Positions 43,324 through 51,925 of a DNA stretch of 64,000 nucleotides are shown piece by piece. The DNA comes from Clostridium_AW malenominatum. Its GTDB lineage: Bacteria > Bacillota > Clostridia > Clostridiales > Clostridiaceae. Where the stretch lies: positions 558,001 to 622,000 of the forward strand of contig NZ_BAAACF010000001.1 of NCBI RefSeq assembly GCF_039521365.1, written 5' to 3'. The translations under genes were made by a program, and so were the position numbers. The stretch's first letter is position 1. The number at the start of each line of letters is the position of its first letter. The notes beneath the pieces were generated by a model. The model was not told the DNA's origin, did no database searches, and worked only from the letters and a program-made list of their open reading frames with translations.

Positions 43324-43866
43324 ATGGGGGAATTTGAGAAAACAATTGAAGTTTTAAGAAAACAAAGGCACGATTTCATGAATGACCTTCAAATTATATA
43401 TGGATATCTCCAAGTAAATAAAGAAAATGAAGCTAAAAAATTTATAGATAAATTAAGCATACACAATGAAGTCATAAGTGAATTATACAATTTAGGGGAT
43501 AGTTTATTAGCTTATAACTTAGAAAAAAATATTATAAGAATGTTTAGAAAAGATATTGGTATAACAGTAAATATTGAAATATCTAAATTTAAAAAAAGAC
43601 TTTTACATAGTGAAAAAGATAAAAAAATTAATTTAGTAAATAATATATTTAATGAAATAGAAGAAAAAGAACATAAAAACATACATATATACATATTTGA
43701 GGATAAATTAGGAGAAAGTCTTTTTATATCTAATAATGAAGAATTAACAGATGAAATTAATTGGATGGAATCTTGGGATAAATTAAATATAGAAATAGAA
43801 GATATTTCGGTATATCGATGTATTTATGGGGATAATATTGCTTATAGAATTATATTTTGTAAGTAA
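43324..43866 (+). CDS. Spo0B-like histidine phosphotransferase
   Basis: The 180-residue cytoplasmic protein opens with an H-box, LRKQRHDFMNDLQII (residues ~11-25, candidate phospho-His16), then a second helix GYLQVNKENEAKKFID. This is the SpoOB_a helical-hairpin pattern; Bacillus Spo0B has a similar RHDWMNKLQ-type H-box. The C-terminal half (~75-180) is an alpha/beta region with no ATP-binding N, G1 or G2 boxes, as in Spo0B. It lies between rpmA and obg, exactly where Bacillus has spo0B. It would pass phosphate rather than bind ATP. Direct phosphotransfer to Spo0A is an inference. GGTGAGGA precedes the ATG. Confidence 0.8.
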   Translation: MGEFEKTIEVLRKQRHDFMNDLQIIYGYLQVNKENEAKKFIDKLSIHNEVISELYNLGDSLLAYNLEKNIIRMFRKDIGITVNIEISKFKKRLLHSEKDKKINLVNNIFNEIEEKEHKNIHIYIFEDKLGESLFISNNEELTDEINWMESWDKLNIEIEDISVYRCIYGDNIAYRIIFCK

Positions 43867-43894
43867 AAACAAAGTTATTTAAGAGGTGAGAATA

Positions 43895-45169
43895 TTGTTT
43901 ATAGACAGAGCAAAAATATTTGTTAAATCGGGAGATGGTGGAAATGGTGCCATATCTTTTAGAAGAGAGAAGTATGTTCCATTAGGAGGACCAGACGGAG
44001 GAGACGGAGGTAAAGGTGGAGATGTTATATTATTAGTAGACCCAAATATGACAACTCTTTTGGACTTTACATATAAGAGAAAATATGTTGCAGAAAGAGG
44101 CAGTGATGGTTCTAGTGCAAAATGTTACGGTAAGGATGGCAAAACTTTAACAATAAAGGTACCAATGGGTACAGTAGTGAAAGATGAGCTTTCTGGAAAA
44201 ATTATGGCTGATTTAGCTCATGCAGGAGATAAGTATGTAATAGCAAAAGGAGGAAAGGGTGGAAAAGGTAATGTAAAATTTGCTACACCTACAAGACAAA
44301 CTCCTAGCTTTGCTGAGCCTGGAATGCCAGGAGAAGAAAGAAGTATAGTATTAGAACTTAAACTTCTTGCAGATGTAGGATTAATAGGGTTTCCAAATGT
44401 AGGAAAGTCAACAATGTTGTCAATTGTAAGTAATGCAAAACCTAAAATTGCAAATTATCATTTTACTACCTTAACTCCAAACTTAGGTGTGGTAGGACAG
44501 TCTGGAATAGAACCCTTTGTAATAGCTGATATACCAGGAATTATCGAAGGTGCGTCAGAAGGAGTAGGATTAGGGCTTGATTTTTTAAGACATATTGAGA
44601 GAACAAGACTATTAATTCACGTGGTTGATATATCAGGAATTGAAGGAAGAGATCCTTATGAAGATTTCCTTAAAATAAATGAAGAATTAAAAAAATACAG
44701 CGTAAAGTTATGGGATAGACCTCAGATAATAGCAGCAAACAAAAGTGATATGCTTATGGATGAAAAGGTTTATGAAGATTTTAAAGAAAAGGTTGAAAAG
44801 CTAGGATATAAAAGCATATTTAAAATTTCAGCAGCTACAAATTCGGGATTAACAGAGTTGATTAAGGAAGCGGCAAGGGTTTTATCTACTATACCTGTAA
44901 TAGATTTGCAAATAGAAGAAAAGGATATGTTTGTACCAGAAGAAAAGAGATTCACTTATACTATTAAAATTGAGGATGGAATTTATGTTGTAGAAGGAAG
45001 TTTTGCAGATAGGCTTCTTCAAAGTGTTAATGTTAATGACCCAGACGGACTAAGATATTTTCATAACGTATTAAAGAATAAAGGTGTCATGAGCGAATTA
45101 ATAGAAATGGGAATTGAAGATGGAGACACTGTAAGATTTAAAGATTTTGAATTTGATTTTATACTGTAG
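43895..45169 (+). CDS. obg: Obg/CgtA GTPase
   Basis: The 424-residue essential ribosome-assembly and stress GTPase has an N-terminal Gly-rich Obg fold (residues ~1-158, with KSGDGGNGAISFRREK and GGDGGKGGDV). The G domain (~159-330) has GFPNVGKST, DIPGIIEGA and NKSD. A C-terminal OCT domain (~350-424) completes it. A GTG at 43886 is in frame, but AAGAGGTG fits the TTG at 43895, which gives the standard MFIDRAKIFV start. In Bacillus Obg is linked to sporulation through the Spo0A relay, consistent with the Spo0B-like neighbour. Confidence 0.96.
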   Translation: MFIDRAKIFVKSGDGGNGAISFRREKYVPLGGPDGGDGGKGGDVILLVDPNMTTLLDFTYKRKYVAERGSDGSSAKCYGKDGKTLTIKVPMGTVVKDELSGKIMADLAHAGDKYVIAKGGKGGKGNVKFATPTRQTPSFAEPGMPGEERSIVLELKLLADVGLIGFPNVGKSTMLSIVSNAKPKIANYHFTTLTPNLGVVGQSGIEPFVIADIPGIIEGASEGVGLGLDFLRHIERTRLLIHVVDISGIEGRDPYEDFLKINEELKKYSVKLWDRPQIIAANKSDMLMDEKVYEDFKEKVEKLGYKSIFKISAATNSGLTELIKEAARVLSTIPVIDLQIEEKDMFVPEEKRFTYTIKIEDGIYVVEGSFADRLLQSVNVNDPDGLRYFHNVLKNKGVMSELIEMGIEDGDTVRFKDFEFDFIL

Positions 45170-45194
45170 AATTGAAAGGATTGAGAGTAAAGTA

Positions 45195-45485
45195 ATGATA
45201 ACGTCAAAGCAAAGAAGCTATTTAAGGTCACTTGCCCATAATATAGACCCTATATTTCAAGTTGGCAAGGGTGGAGTAGAAGAAAACTTCCTAAAACAGG
45301 TAGATGATGCCTTGGAAGCTAGAGAACTTATTAAAATATCAGTATTGAATAATAGCGGTTTGGAAGCAAGAGAAGCTTCAGATATTATTTGTGAAGAATT
45401 AAAATGTGAAGGGGTTCAAGCAATAGGAAATAAATTTGTTCTTTATAGAAGATCAATGAAAAAACCTAAAATAGAGCTACCTTAA
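45195..45485 (+). CDS. yhbY: Ribosome assembly RNA-binding protein YhbY
   Basis: The 96-residue CRM-domain protein starts MITSKQRSYLRSLAHNIDP and carries the RNA-binding loop QVGKGGV (residues ~23-29). It associates with pre-50S particles. The frame is open upstream into obg, but the ATG at 45195 gives the family's normal N-terminus. It lies between obg and nadD, a conserved Firmicutes order. Confidence 0.95.
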   Translation: MITSKQRSYLRSLAHNIDPIFQVGKGGVEENFLKQVDDALEARELIKISVLNNSGLEAREASDIICEELKCEGVQAIGNKFVLYRRSMKKPKIELP

Positions 45486-45510
45486 AACATGGTGAGAGGG
45501 TAAAGAGTAT

Positions 45511-46113
45511 ATGGAGAAAAAAGCTATATTTGGAGGAACCTTTGATCCAATTCATAATGGTCATCTTCATATAGCCTATGAGGCTTTATACAAATTAAAT
45601 TTAGATAAGATTATTTTTGTTCCATCAGGAAATCCCCCTCATAAACAGGGGGGAGTTATTGTAAACTCAAATTTGAGATATGAAATGGTTTGTATGGCTA
45701 TAAGAGAAGAGATCAATTTTGAAATAAGTGATTATGAAATAAATAAAAAAGATATTAGCTACACTTATGAAACTTTGACATATTTTAATGAAACATATCC
45801 ACATACTCAGTGGCACTTTTTGACTGGTGTGGATTGTTTAATGGAATTAGAAACATGGAAAAACCTTAAGGATATTATGAAGATATGTAAATTCATCGTT
45901 TTTAATAGACCCGGGTACAATAAGAATGAAATAATGGAGCGAAAGTATATACTAGAAAAAAAGTATGGAAATGAAATAATATTTTTAGATATACCTTTGC
46001 TAGAAATATCATCTACTGAAATAAGAAAAGCCTTAAGGGAAAATAGAAATATAAGATACTTTTTACCTGAAGGGGTATATAATACTGCAAAAGAATTAAA
46101 GTTATATGAATAA
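45511..46113 (+). CDS. nadD: Nicotinate-nucleotide adenylyltransferase
   Basis: The 200-residue enzyme makes nicotinate adenine dinucleotide from NaMN and ATP in NAD synthesis. The GGTFDPIHNGHL motif (residues ~8-19) holds the ATP-binding HxGH, and the late motif LLEISSTEIRKALRE (~165-179) is the second ATP site. GGTGAGAGGG is upstream of the ATG. yqeK follows by 29 bp. Confidence 0.97.
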   Translation: MEKKAIFGGTFDPIHNGHLHIAYEALYKLNLDKIIFVPSGNPPHKQGGVIVNSNLRYEMVCMAIREEINFEISDYEINKKDISYTYETLTYFNETYPHTQWHFLTGVDCLMELETWKNLKDIMKICKFIVFNRPGYNKNEIMERKYILEKKYGNEIIFLDIPLLEISSTEIRKALRENRNIRYFLPEGVYNTAKELKLYE

Positions 46114-46142
46114 CTTTTATATTGTGTCTAGGAGTGATTTTA

Positions 46143-46715
46143 ATGTGGAGCCAAGAGTCTATGGAGGTCTTTTTAAAGGAAAAATTAGACCCCAAAAGAT
46201 ATCAGCATAGTATAAGTGTGAAAGAAACAGCAAAAAGTATGGCAAAATATTTTAGAGTTAATGAAGATAAAGCAGCTATTGCAGGATTAATTCACGATTG
46301 TGCTAAAGGATTAAATAGCTATGAACTAATAAATTTAGTTAGAAAAAATGGATATAAGATAGATGAAGTTTCTGAAAGAAGTCCTCAGCTTTTACATGGA
46401 TTAGCAGGGGCTATAATTGCTAGAGATACTATGGGAATTAGAGATGATGAAATTTTTAATGCCATAGCTTATCATACTACAGGAAGAAAAAACATGACAA
46501 TGTTAGAAAAAATCATATATCTTGCCGATTATATAGAGCCGCTTAGAAGATATTCAGGTGTAGAAGAAATTAGAGAATTAACCTATAAAAATATAGATAA
46601 AGCCATGGTTAAATCCTTTGATTTGACCATAAAATATATAGTGGAAAGAGGGCAAATGTTGCATATTAACACTGTAGAAGGTAGAAACTATTTATTGAAA
46701 ATTGTAGGTGAATAA
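46143..46715 (+). CDS. yqeK: YqeK-type HD-domain Ap4A hydrolase
   Basis: The 190-residue HD-domain phosphohydrolase splits diadenosine tetraphosphate symmetrically. Metal ligands appear as RYQHSISV (first His), IHDCAKG (His-Asp), HGLAGAIIA and the YHTTGR segment, then LADYIEP. An earlier in-frame TTG (46122) is rejected in favour of the ATG at 46143 with GGAGTG upstream. Pairing with nadD is conserved in Firmicutes. Confidence 0.94.
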   Translation: MWSQESMEVFLKEKLDPKRYQHSISVKETAKSMAKYFRVNEDKAAIAGLIHDCAKGLNSYELINLVRKNGYKIDEVSERSPQLLHGLAGAIIARDTMGIRDDEIFNAIAYHTTGRKNMTMLEKIIYLADYIEPLRRYSGVEEIRELTYKNIDKAMVKSFDLTIKYIVERGQMLHINTVEGRNYLLKIVGE

Positions 46716-46716
46716 A

Positions 46717-47961
46717 ATGGGTAATAAGAAAAAAAGTAAAAAAAGTAGTAAAAAAGGTAGTAAAAGAAAATTTATACTACTGGGGTTACTGTTTATAGTA
46801 GCCTTTGTTTCTAGCTACTTATATTTTTACTTATTGAGCTTTAGTAATAATTCAATATCAGAAAATAAATTAGCTATAGTTGAAAGAAAAGAAACTACAA
46901 ATAAACAGCCTATTAACATATTAGTTATGGGAGTGGATTATGGAGGACCTTATAGTAAAAACGATCCTAAAAGAACAGACACTATGATTTTGCTAAACTA
47001 TAATCCAAAGAGTGATAAAATAAAAATGGTATCAATTCCTAGAGATACTAGAGTTTTAATAAATGGGAAGGTGCAAAAAATTAATGCAGCTCATGCTATT
47101 GGTGGGCCTGAGTATTCAATAAAAGCAGTAGAAAATTTGCTAAATATAAATGTTAATTACTACGCTAAATTGGACTATGAAGGGTTTAGAAAGGTAATTG
47201 ATAGTATAGGTGGCATCGAAATGAAAATAGAGCAGAATATGTATTATGATGACCCTACACAAAATTTGCATATAAAATTTAAAAAGGGTGAAGTTGTTCA
47301 ACTAAATGGTAAAAAAGCAGAAGAGTTTTTTAGATGGAGACAAAATAATGATGGTACGGGACTCTCAGAAGGAGATTTAGGAAGAATTAAAAATCAGCAA
47401 ATGTTTATAGGAAAGGTTATTGATAAATTCAAAAGTCCGTCTATAATAACTAGATTACCTTCAATTATTTCTACCTTACCTAAATATATAGAAACTAATA
47501 TGAAGCCTGATGAAATATTAAAATATGGATATACATTTATAAAAATTGATAAAGAGGATATGGATATTTTAACTGTTGGAGGAGAGGCTAAATATATCGG
47601 TGGGATTTCCTACTTTATATACGATGAAACTTTAAATAAAGATTTAGTTTCAGAACTACAAGGAATAACTGCTGAAGTTAAACTTCAAAGGGGAAAAATT
47701 AAAATACAGATTCTAAACTGCACAAATAAAAATGGAATAGCTTCAGAGTATTCTTCTTTATTAAAAAGTAAGGGCTATAGCAATATAGATATTGGCAATG
47801 GAGATAATTTAAAAAAATCTAAAATTATATTTAGGGGTATAAATAAAAGTTTGATTAAGGATATAACAAAAGAATTTAATATAGATAATATAGAAAATAA
47901 TAGCTATAAAGAAGGGGATTATAATATTACCGTGCTATTAGGGGAAGATTATACTAAGTAG
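46717..47961 (+). CDS. LytR-CpsA-Psr (LCP) family cell-wall glycopolymer ligase
   Basis: The 414-residue membrane protein has a very basic N-terminus, one membrane segment (residues ~18-38), an LCP domain (~70-240, with VDYGGPYS, RTDTMILL, SIPRDTRV and the EFFRWR segment) and a C-terminal LytR_C domain (~325-410, QILNCTNKNGIASEYSSLL). LCP enzymes attach teichoic acids or capsular polymers to peptidoglycan. ATG 46717 is preferred over GTG 46708 because TAGGTGA fits it. In many Firmicutes rsfS follows this gene; here an RluA-type gene does instead. Confidence 0.93.
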   Translation: MGNKKKSKKSSKKGSKRKFILLGLLFIVAFVSSYLYFYLLSFSNNSISENKLAIVERKETTNKQPINILVMGVDYGGPYSKNDPKRTDTMILLNYNPKSDKIKMVSIPRDTRVLINGKVQKINAAHAIGGPEYSIKAVENLLNINVNYYAKLDYEGFRKVIDSIGGIEMKIEQNMYYDDPTQNLHIKFKKGEVVQLNGKKAEEFFRWRQNNDGTGLSEGDLGRIKNQQMFIGKVIDKFKSPSIITRLPSIISTLPKYIETNMKPDEILKYGYTFIKIDKEDMDILTVGGEAKYIGGISYFIYDETLNKDLVSELQGITAEVKLQRGKIKIQILNCTNKNGIASEYSSLLKSKGYSNIDIGNGDNLKKSKIIFRGINKSLIKDITKEFNIDNIENNSYKEGDYNITVLLGEDYTK

Positions 47962-47977
47962 ATAAAAGGAGTTATTG

Positions 47978-48880
47978 ATGGGTAGTGAATTAAATTTTTC
48001 ATTTGAAAAGGATGAGAGTATACTTCTAAATAAATATTTGAAAGACGTTTTAAAATTATCATCAAGGCTCATTAGAGGAGCAATTAGAGAAGATAGAATA
48101 ATGGTAAACGGAAAAGTTGCTAGATTAAGATATGAGCTAAAAAAGGGAGACTTAATACAAGTTTTCATTCAAAAAGAAGAAGAACAAAACATTGAACCTG
48201 AAAAAATGGATTTAGATATAATCTATGAGGATGTAGACATTATTGTTATAAACAAAAGTCCGGGAATGGTTGTTCATCCAACTAAAAGATTTCAAAGTGG
48301 TACCCTAGCTAATGGACTACTATATTATTTTAAAAGCAAGGGTGAAAATTGTATAGTAAGATTAGTTAGTAGATTAGATATGGATACTTCAGGGCTGATA
48401 TTAATCGCAAAGAATCAATACTCTCATATGGCTCTAGCAAGAGAAATGAGCGGAGAAAGCTTTAAAAAGGGGTATATGGCAGTGGCTCACAATAAGCTTT
48501 CACCTAATGAAGGCACAATGGATTATCCTATATATAGAGTAGGAGAAGGTACAATTAAGAGAGTTATAGATCCTAGGGGGCAGGAAAGCATTACTCATTA
48601 TAAGGTGATAGAGGAATATGAAAAGGGTAGCTTAATTCAATTAAGGTTGGAAACCGGTAGAACTCATCAAATTAGGGTTCATTTAAGTCATATAGGAAAT
48701 CCTTTATATGGAGATATACTTTACGGTGAAGCCTATGATGATAGTAGCTTAATAAGCAGGCAAGCACTTCATGCTAATACATTATCTTTTCCACATCCAA
48801 GGACAGGAAAGATAATAAATTTAGAATGCGGATTACCAAAGGATATAAAAAATTTAATAGAGAAATTAAAAAATAGCTAG
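47978..48880 (+). CDS. RluA-family pseudouridine synthase
   Basis: The 300-residue enzyme has an N-terminal S4 RNA-binding domain (residues ~15-75) and an RluA catalytic domain. The catalytic Asp is in RLDMDTSGL (~130-138), and the supporting RTHQIRVH motif is at ~228-235. It isomerises uridine in rRNA; RluD-like (23S helix 69) is likely but not proven. ATG 47978 has AAAGGAG 6 bp ahead, better than TTG 47975. The stop lies in the bidirectional terminator shared with the next, converging gene. Confidence 0.93.
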   Translation: MGSELNFSFEKDESILLNKYLKDVLKLSSRLIRGAIREDRIMVNGKVARLRYELKKGDLIQVFIQKEEEQNIEPEKMDLDIIYEDVDIIVINKSPGMVVHPTKRFQSGTLANGLLYYFKSKGENCIVRLVSRLDMDTSGLILIAKNQYSHMALAREMSGESFKKGYMAVAHNKLSPNEGTMDYPIYRVGEGTIKRVIDPRGQESITHYKVIEEYEKGSLIQLRLETGRTHQIRVHLSHIGNPLYGDILYGEAYDDSSLISRQALHANTLSFPHPRTGKIINLECGLPKDIKNLIEKLKNS

Positions 48881-48904
48881 CCTAAAAAGAGGGTAGCTAT
48901 TTTT
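48869..48904. terminator. Bidirectional terminator between the RluA-type gene and the carboxypeptidase gene
   Basis: A 12-bp stem with one G/G mismatch (48871-48882 with 48891-48902) and an 8-nt loop has an A run on the left and a T run on the right, so it serves both converging genes. Confidence 0.82.
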
Positions 48905-48918
48905 ATATATTATTTTGA

Positions 48919-50142
48919 TTATAATCTTAATTTGCGATTTCTAACAATTATTATTGAGGCTATAGTAATTAAAGTTATTAGTATAGACAAAATTGTAACT
49001 GTAGTTTTACTAAATTTAGACATGGCCTGGGCAGTTGCATCAGCTTTTATTATATGATCAGAATCACTTAAAAGAGGCAAGGTCCCTAGGTCTTTATCCT
49101 TATAAAAAATAGAAGCATTTAATACTTTTTCGTCTTTTATAAAGGATTGAGAACTTAAATCTTTATTTTCTAAGGTAAATATAGCATTATCACTACTAGT
49201 TTTTTCTTTAATGTAATAGAAATCTTCTGAAGCTTTTAGCTTAATATTTAAATTTTTTTCATTATACTCTGTAACTACATCACCTTTTTTAAACATTTTT
49301 ATTAATGAAAAGTTATTGAAGCCGTAATTAAATAGGTTAATTGTATCTTCAAAGTAAGTTTTATTCTTATCATATATTAAAGCAGCTACAAGTCTATGAC
49401 CGTTTCTCTGAGCACTTGCCACATAAGAGTGCTGAGATTGAACAGTGTACCCGGTTTTCCCACCTTCAATTCCATCATAATAATAACTAGAATATTTTTG
49501 AATTAATTTATTCTTATTCCAAAGGGGTCTACCTTCTTTAGATTTATTTGTAGGATCAATTTTATAGGATAATGAAGTAGCTATTTCTATATATTCTGGA
49601 TATTTTACAAGCTCTCTCATTATAAGGGCTAAATCCTTAGCTGATGTTCGATGCTTACCATCATAAAGACCACTTGGGTTAACAAAGTTTGTATTTTCAC
49701 AACCTAGCTCTTTGGCACGTTTATTCATAAGTTTTGAAAATTCCTCTACAGAGCCACTAATATGTTCTGCTAAAGCTTCAGCAGTATCATTGGCGGATTC
49801 TAATAGAAGTGCATATAGTAAATCTTTAACAATTATATTTTCTCCTTCAAAAATATATATTTTGCTACCGTCAGCAAAGGGAGGTTTTTTTCCAACTACC
49901 ACCACATCATCCAGCTTTGTATTTTCAAAAGCAAGCAATGCTGTCATGATTTTTGTTGTGGAAGCAGGGGGGAAAGGCTTGTTTATATTTTTTTGAAAAA
50001 GTATTTCTCCAGTGGTAGCATCCATAAGAATTGCACCTTCAGCAGAAACAGTAGGCGGATTGGTTTTAGCTTTAGCGATATTCCAATTTGTAATTATTAA
50101 AAAAGACAAAATAAATAATAATAAATTACGTAACGTTCTCAT
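48919..50142 (-). CDS. D-alanyl-D-alanine carboxypeptidase (DacF/PBP5-like)
   Basis: The 407-residue protein has a signal peptide (residues ~1-26), a serine carboxypeptidase domain with Ser61-x-x-Lys64 (STTK), Ser116-Ala-Asn118 (SAN) and Lys229-Thr-Gly (KTGYT), a PBP5-like C-terminal beta domain and a final membrane helix (~378-400) with a basic tail. It trims pentapeptides to limit cross-linking. DacF in Bacillus acts in spore-cortex formation, but the sporulation link is unproven here. The ATG at 50142-50140 has AAGGAGGA upstream; the longer in-frame reading to 50172 lacks such a site. Confidence 0.93.
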   Translation of the reverse strand: MRTLRNLLLFILSFLIITNWNIAKAKTNPPTVSAEGAILMDATTGEILFQKNINKPFPPASTTKIMTALLAFENTKLDDVVVVGKKPPFADGSKIYIFEGENIIVKDLLYALLLESANDTAEALAEHISGSVEEFSKLMNKRAKELGCENTNFVNPSGLYDGKHRTSAKDLALIMRELVKYPEYIEIATSLSYKIDPTNKSKEGRPLWNKNKLIQKYSSYYYDGIEGGKTGYTVQSQHSYVASAQRNGHRLVAALIYDKNKTYFEDTINLFNYGFNNFSLIKMFKKGDVVTEYNEKNLNIKLKASEDFYYIKEKTSSDNAIFTLENKDLSSQSFIKDEKVLNASIFYKDKDLGTLPLLSDSDHIIKADATAQAMSKFSKTTVTILSILITLITIASIIIVRNRKLRL

Positions 50143-50274
50143 TGTATCCTCCTTAGTTGTGCTTAAAGACAATTATATCAAAAAATACCCAAAACTGCGA
50201 TATTAATTAATAAATTTGTCAATAATTATAACAAATTAAATTCTCTGTTATTTGTAAAAAAGGAGGTACTAAAT

Positions 50275-50847
50275 GTGAAAAATAAAAAGAAAATAATAGG
50301 ATCTACCGTAATTTTATTTTTATTTATATGTTGGTCAGCCATTGGGTACTTTAGAGATGGAGGTAATGATAGTAAAACTGAAGATATATTTATAGAAGCT
50401 ACCAATGAAGCTACAGAAAGTTATATTACTATTTATGTAAATGGAGAAGTGGAAAATCCAGGAGTATATAAACTAAAAAGCAATAGCAGAATAGAAGACG
50501 CAATTAAAATTGCAGGAGGATTTACAGAAAAGGCAGATAAGGATAAACTAAATCTAGCTAAAAAAATTAAAGATGAAGATTATGTTTATGTTAGCGGAAA
50601 AGTTGATAAAGATAATATTGAAAGTGGAAAGCTAAATGTTTCTACAGGGGAAAAAAAGGTAAATATAAATGATGCCTCTAAGGAAGAGTTAAAAACTATT
50701 CCTGGCATAGGGGATGTGACAGCCCAAAATATTATAGATTATAGAGAAGAAAAGGGAGGATTTAATTCTATAGATGAAATTAAAAACATCAATAGAATTG
50801 GAGAAAAAACCTTCCAAAAATTAAAGGATAAATTAGATATAAGATGA
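50275..50847 (+). CDS. comEA: ComEA-family DNA-binding protein
   Basis: The 190-residue protein has an N-terminal membrane anchor (residues ~6-25), a SLBB domain (~50-110, with ITIYVNGEVENPGVY) and a C-terminal helix-hairpin-helix pair (~128-190, VNINDASKEELKTIPGIG and KGGFNSIDEIKNI). In competent bacteria ComEA binds incoming double-stranded DNA outside the membrane. No comEC or comEB is nearby. The GTG start at 50275 overlaps an ATG (50273) in ATGTGA, but the ATG frame stops at once; AGGAGGT suits the GTG. Confidence 0.9.
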   Translation: MKNKKKIIGSTVILFLFICWSAIGYFRDGGNDSKTEDIFIEATNEATESYITIYVNGEVENPGVYKLKSNSRIEDAIKIAGGFTEKADKDKLNLAKKIKDEDYVYVSGKVDKDNIESGKLNVSTGEKKVNINDASKEELKTIPGIGDVTAQNIIDYREEKGGFNSIDEIKNINRIGEKTFQKLKDKLDIR

Positions 50848-50888
50848 TATAATTAATAAGTATATAAGTGGAAAGGTAGGTGTTTTAC

Positions 50889-51914
50889 ATGGTAAGATTA
50901 ACTACATTGTCAAAAACAGCTGGATGAGCAGCTAAAATAGAACCAGGAAAACTTTCGGAAATTTTAGGTAGGTTACCTAAGATGGAAGATAATAATTTAA
51001 TTGTAGGAATAGAGACCTCAGATGATGCTGCAGTTTACAAATTAAACGATGATACGGCAATAATTCATACATTAGATTTCTTCACTCCAATAGTAGATGA
51101 TCCTTATACCTTTGGACAAATAGCTGCAGCAAACGCTCTAAGCGATGTGTATGCCATGGGTGGAACCCCTATTACAGCTTTAAATATTGTATGTTTTCCT
51201 AGCTGTTTACCGTTAAATATATTAGAAGAAATTTTAAGGGGCGGTGCGGACAAAGTAATTGAGGCCGGTGCCATTATAGTTGGTGGACATTCTGTAGAGG
51301 ATGACGAGCCTAAATATGGGTTATCTGTTACAGGAGTAGTTCACCCAAATAAGGTTTTAAAAAATTATGGATGTTTAGAGGGCGACCTTTTAATACTGAC
51401 AAAACCTTTAGGCACTGGTGTTATAAGTACTGCATTAAAAGGAGATATAGCTTCTAAAGAAAGCTACGAAACCTCTGTAAAAGTAATGTCCACACTGAAC
51501 AAATATGCCAGCGAGATAATAACTCCCTATCCAGTCACGGCTTGTACAGATATAACGGGCTTTGGTTTCATGGGCCACGGCTATGAGATGGCTAAGGCTT
51601 CAAATGTAACCTTTAGAATATATAAGGATCTTATCCCTTTTATACCTGAAAGCAAGGAATATGCTGAAATGGGTATAGTACCAGCTGGGACCTATAGAAA
51701 TAAAGATTATTTAAAAGATAAATATGAACTTAAAAATGTTCCTACTTGGCTTGAAGATATATTATTTGACCCACAAACATCTGGTGGACTACTATTTTCT
51801 ATTCCAAGGGAATATGGGGAAGAAATACTGGAAAAGTTAAATAAGCTTAGCTTAGAATGTTCTATAGTGGGAGAAGTAATTTCCCTAGAGGAGAGATTTA
51901 TAATTGTGGAATAA
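50889..51914 (+). CDS. selD: Selenide, water dikinase, a selenoprotein (in-frame UGA)
   Basis: SelD makes selenophosphate from selenide and ATP. The frame runs from the ATG at 50889 through TGA at 50925-50927 (codon 13) to 51914, 341 residues. The residues around it (TAG-Sec-AAK) align with the active-site GAGCGCK of Escherichia coli SelD, with Sec13 at the position of Cys17 and Lys16 at the catalytic Lys20. Later motifs include SDDAAVY, TDITGFGFMGH and FDPQTSGGL. Because of the UGA, a naive reading would begin at 50982 and miss the catalytic N-terminus. AAAGGTAGGT precedes the ATG. selA follows 11 bp later, and selB and tRNA-Sec complete the system, so the protein can be made here. Confidence 0.95.
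50943..50968 (+). promoter_or_regulatory. Candidate SECIS hairpin downstream of the selD UGA
   Basis: About 15 nt after the UGA a hairpin can form: CC pairs with GG, then AAAA with TTTT, then TTT with AAA, with a CGG apical loop and a one-base internal mismatch. Bacterial SECIS elements lie in this distance range and vary in sequence. Structural support is modest, since the stem is AT-rich. Confidence 0.35.
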
Positions 51915-51925
51915 GGTGAGAATGC

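Noticed and set aside
50012..50206. 64-residue plus-strand ORF overlapping the start of the carboxypeptidase gene
   Set aside because: It is antisense to the signal-peptide region and lacks a ribosome binding site.
50889..50981. selD considered as a 5'-truncated or nonsense-mutated pseudogene
   Set aside because: The UGA sits exactly at the catalytic Cys/Sec position, and selA, selB and tRNA-Sec are adjacent, so recoding explains it better.
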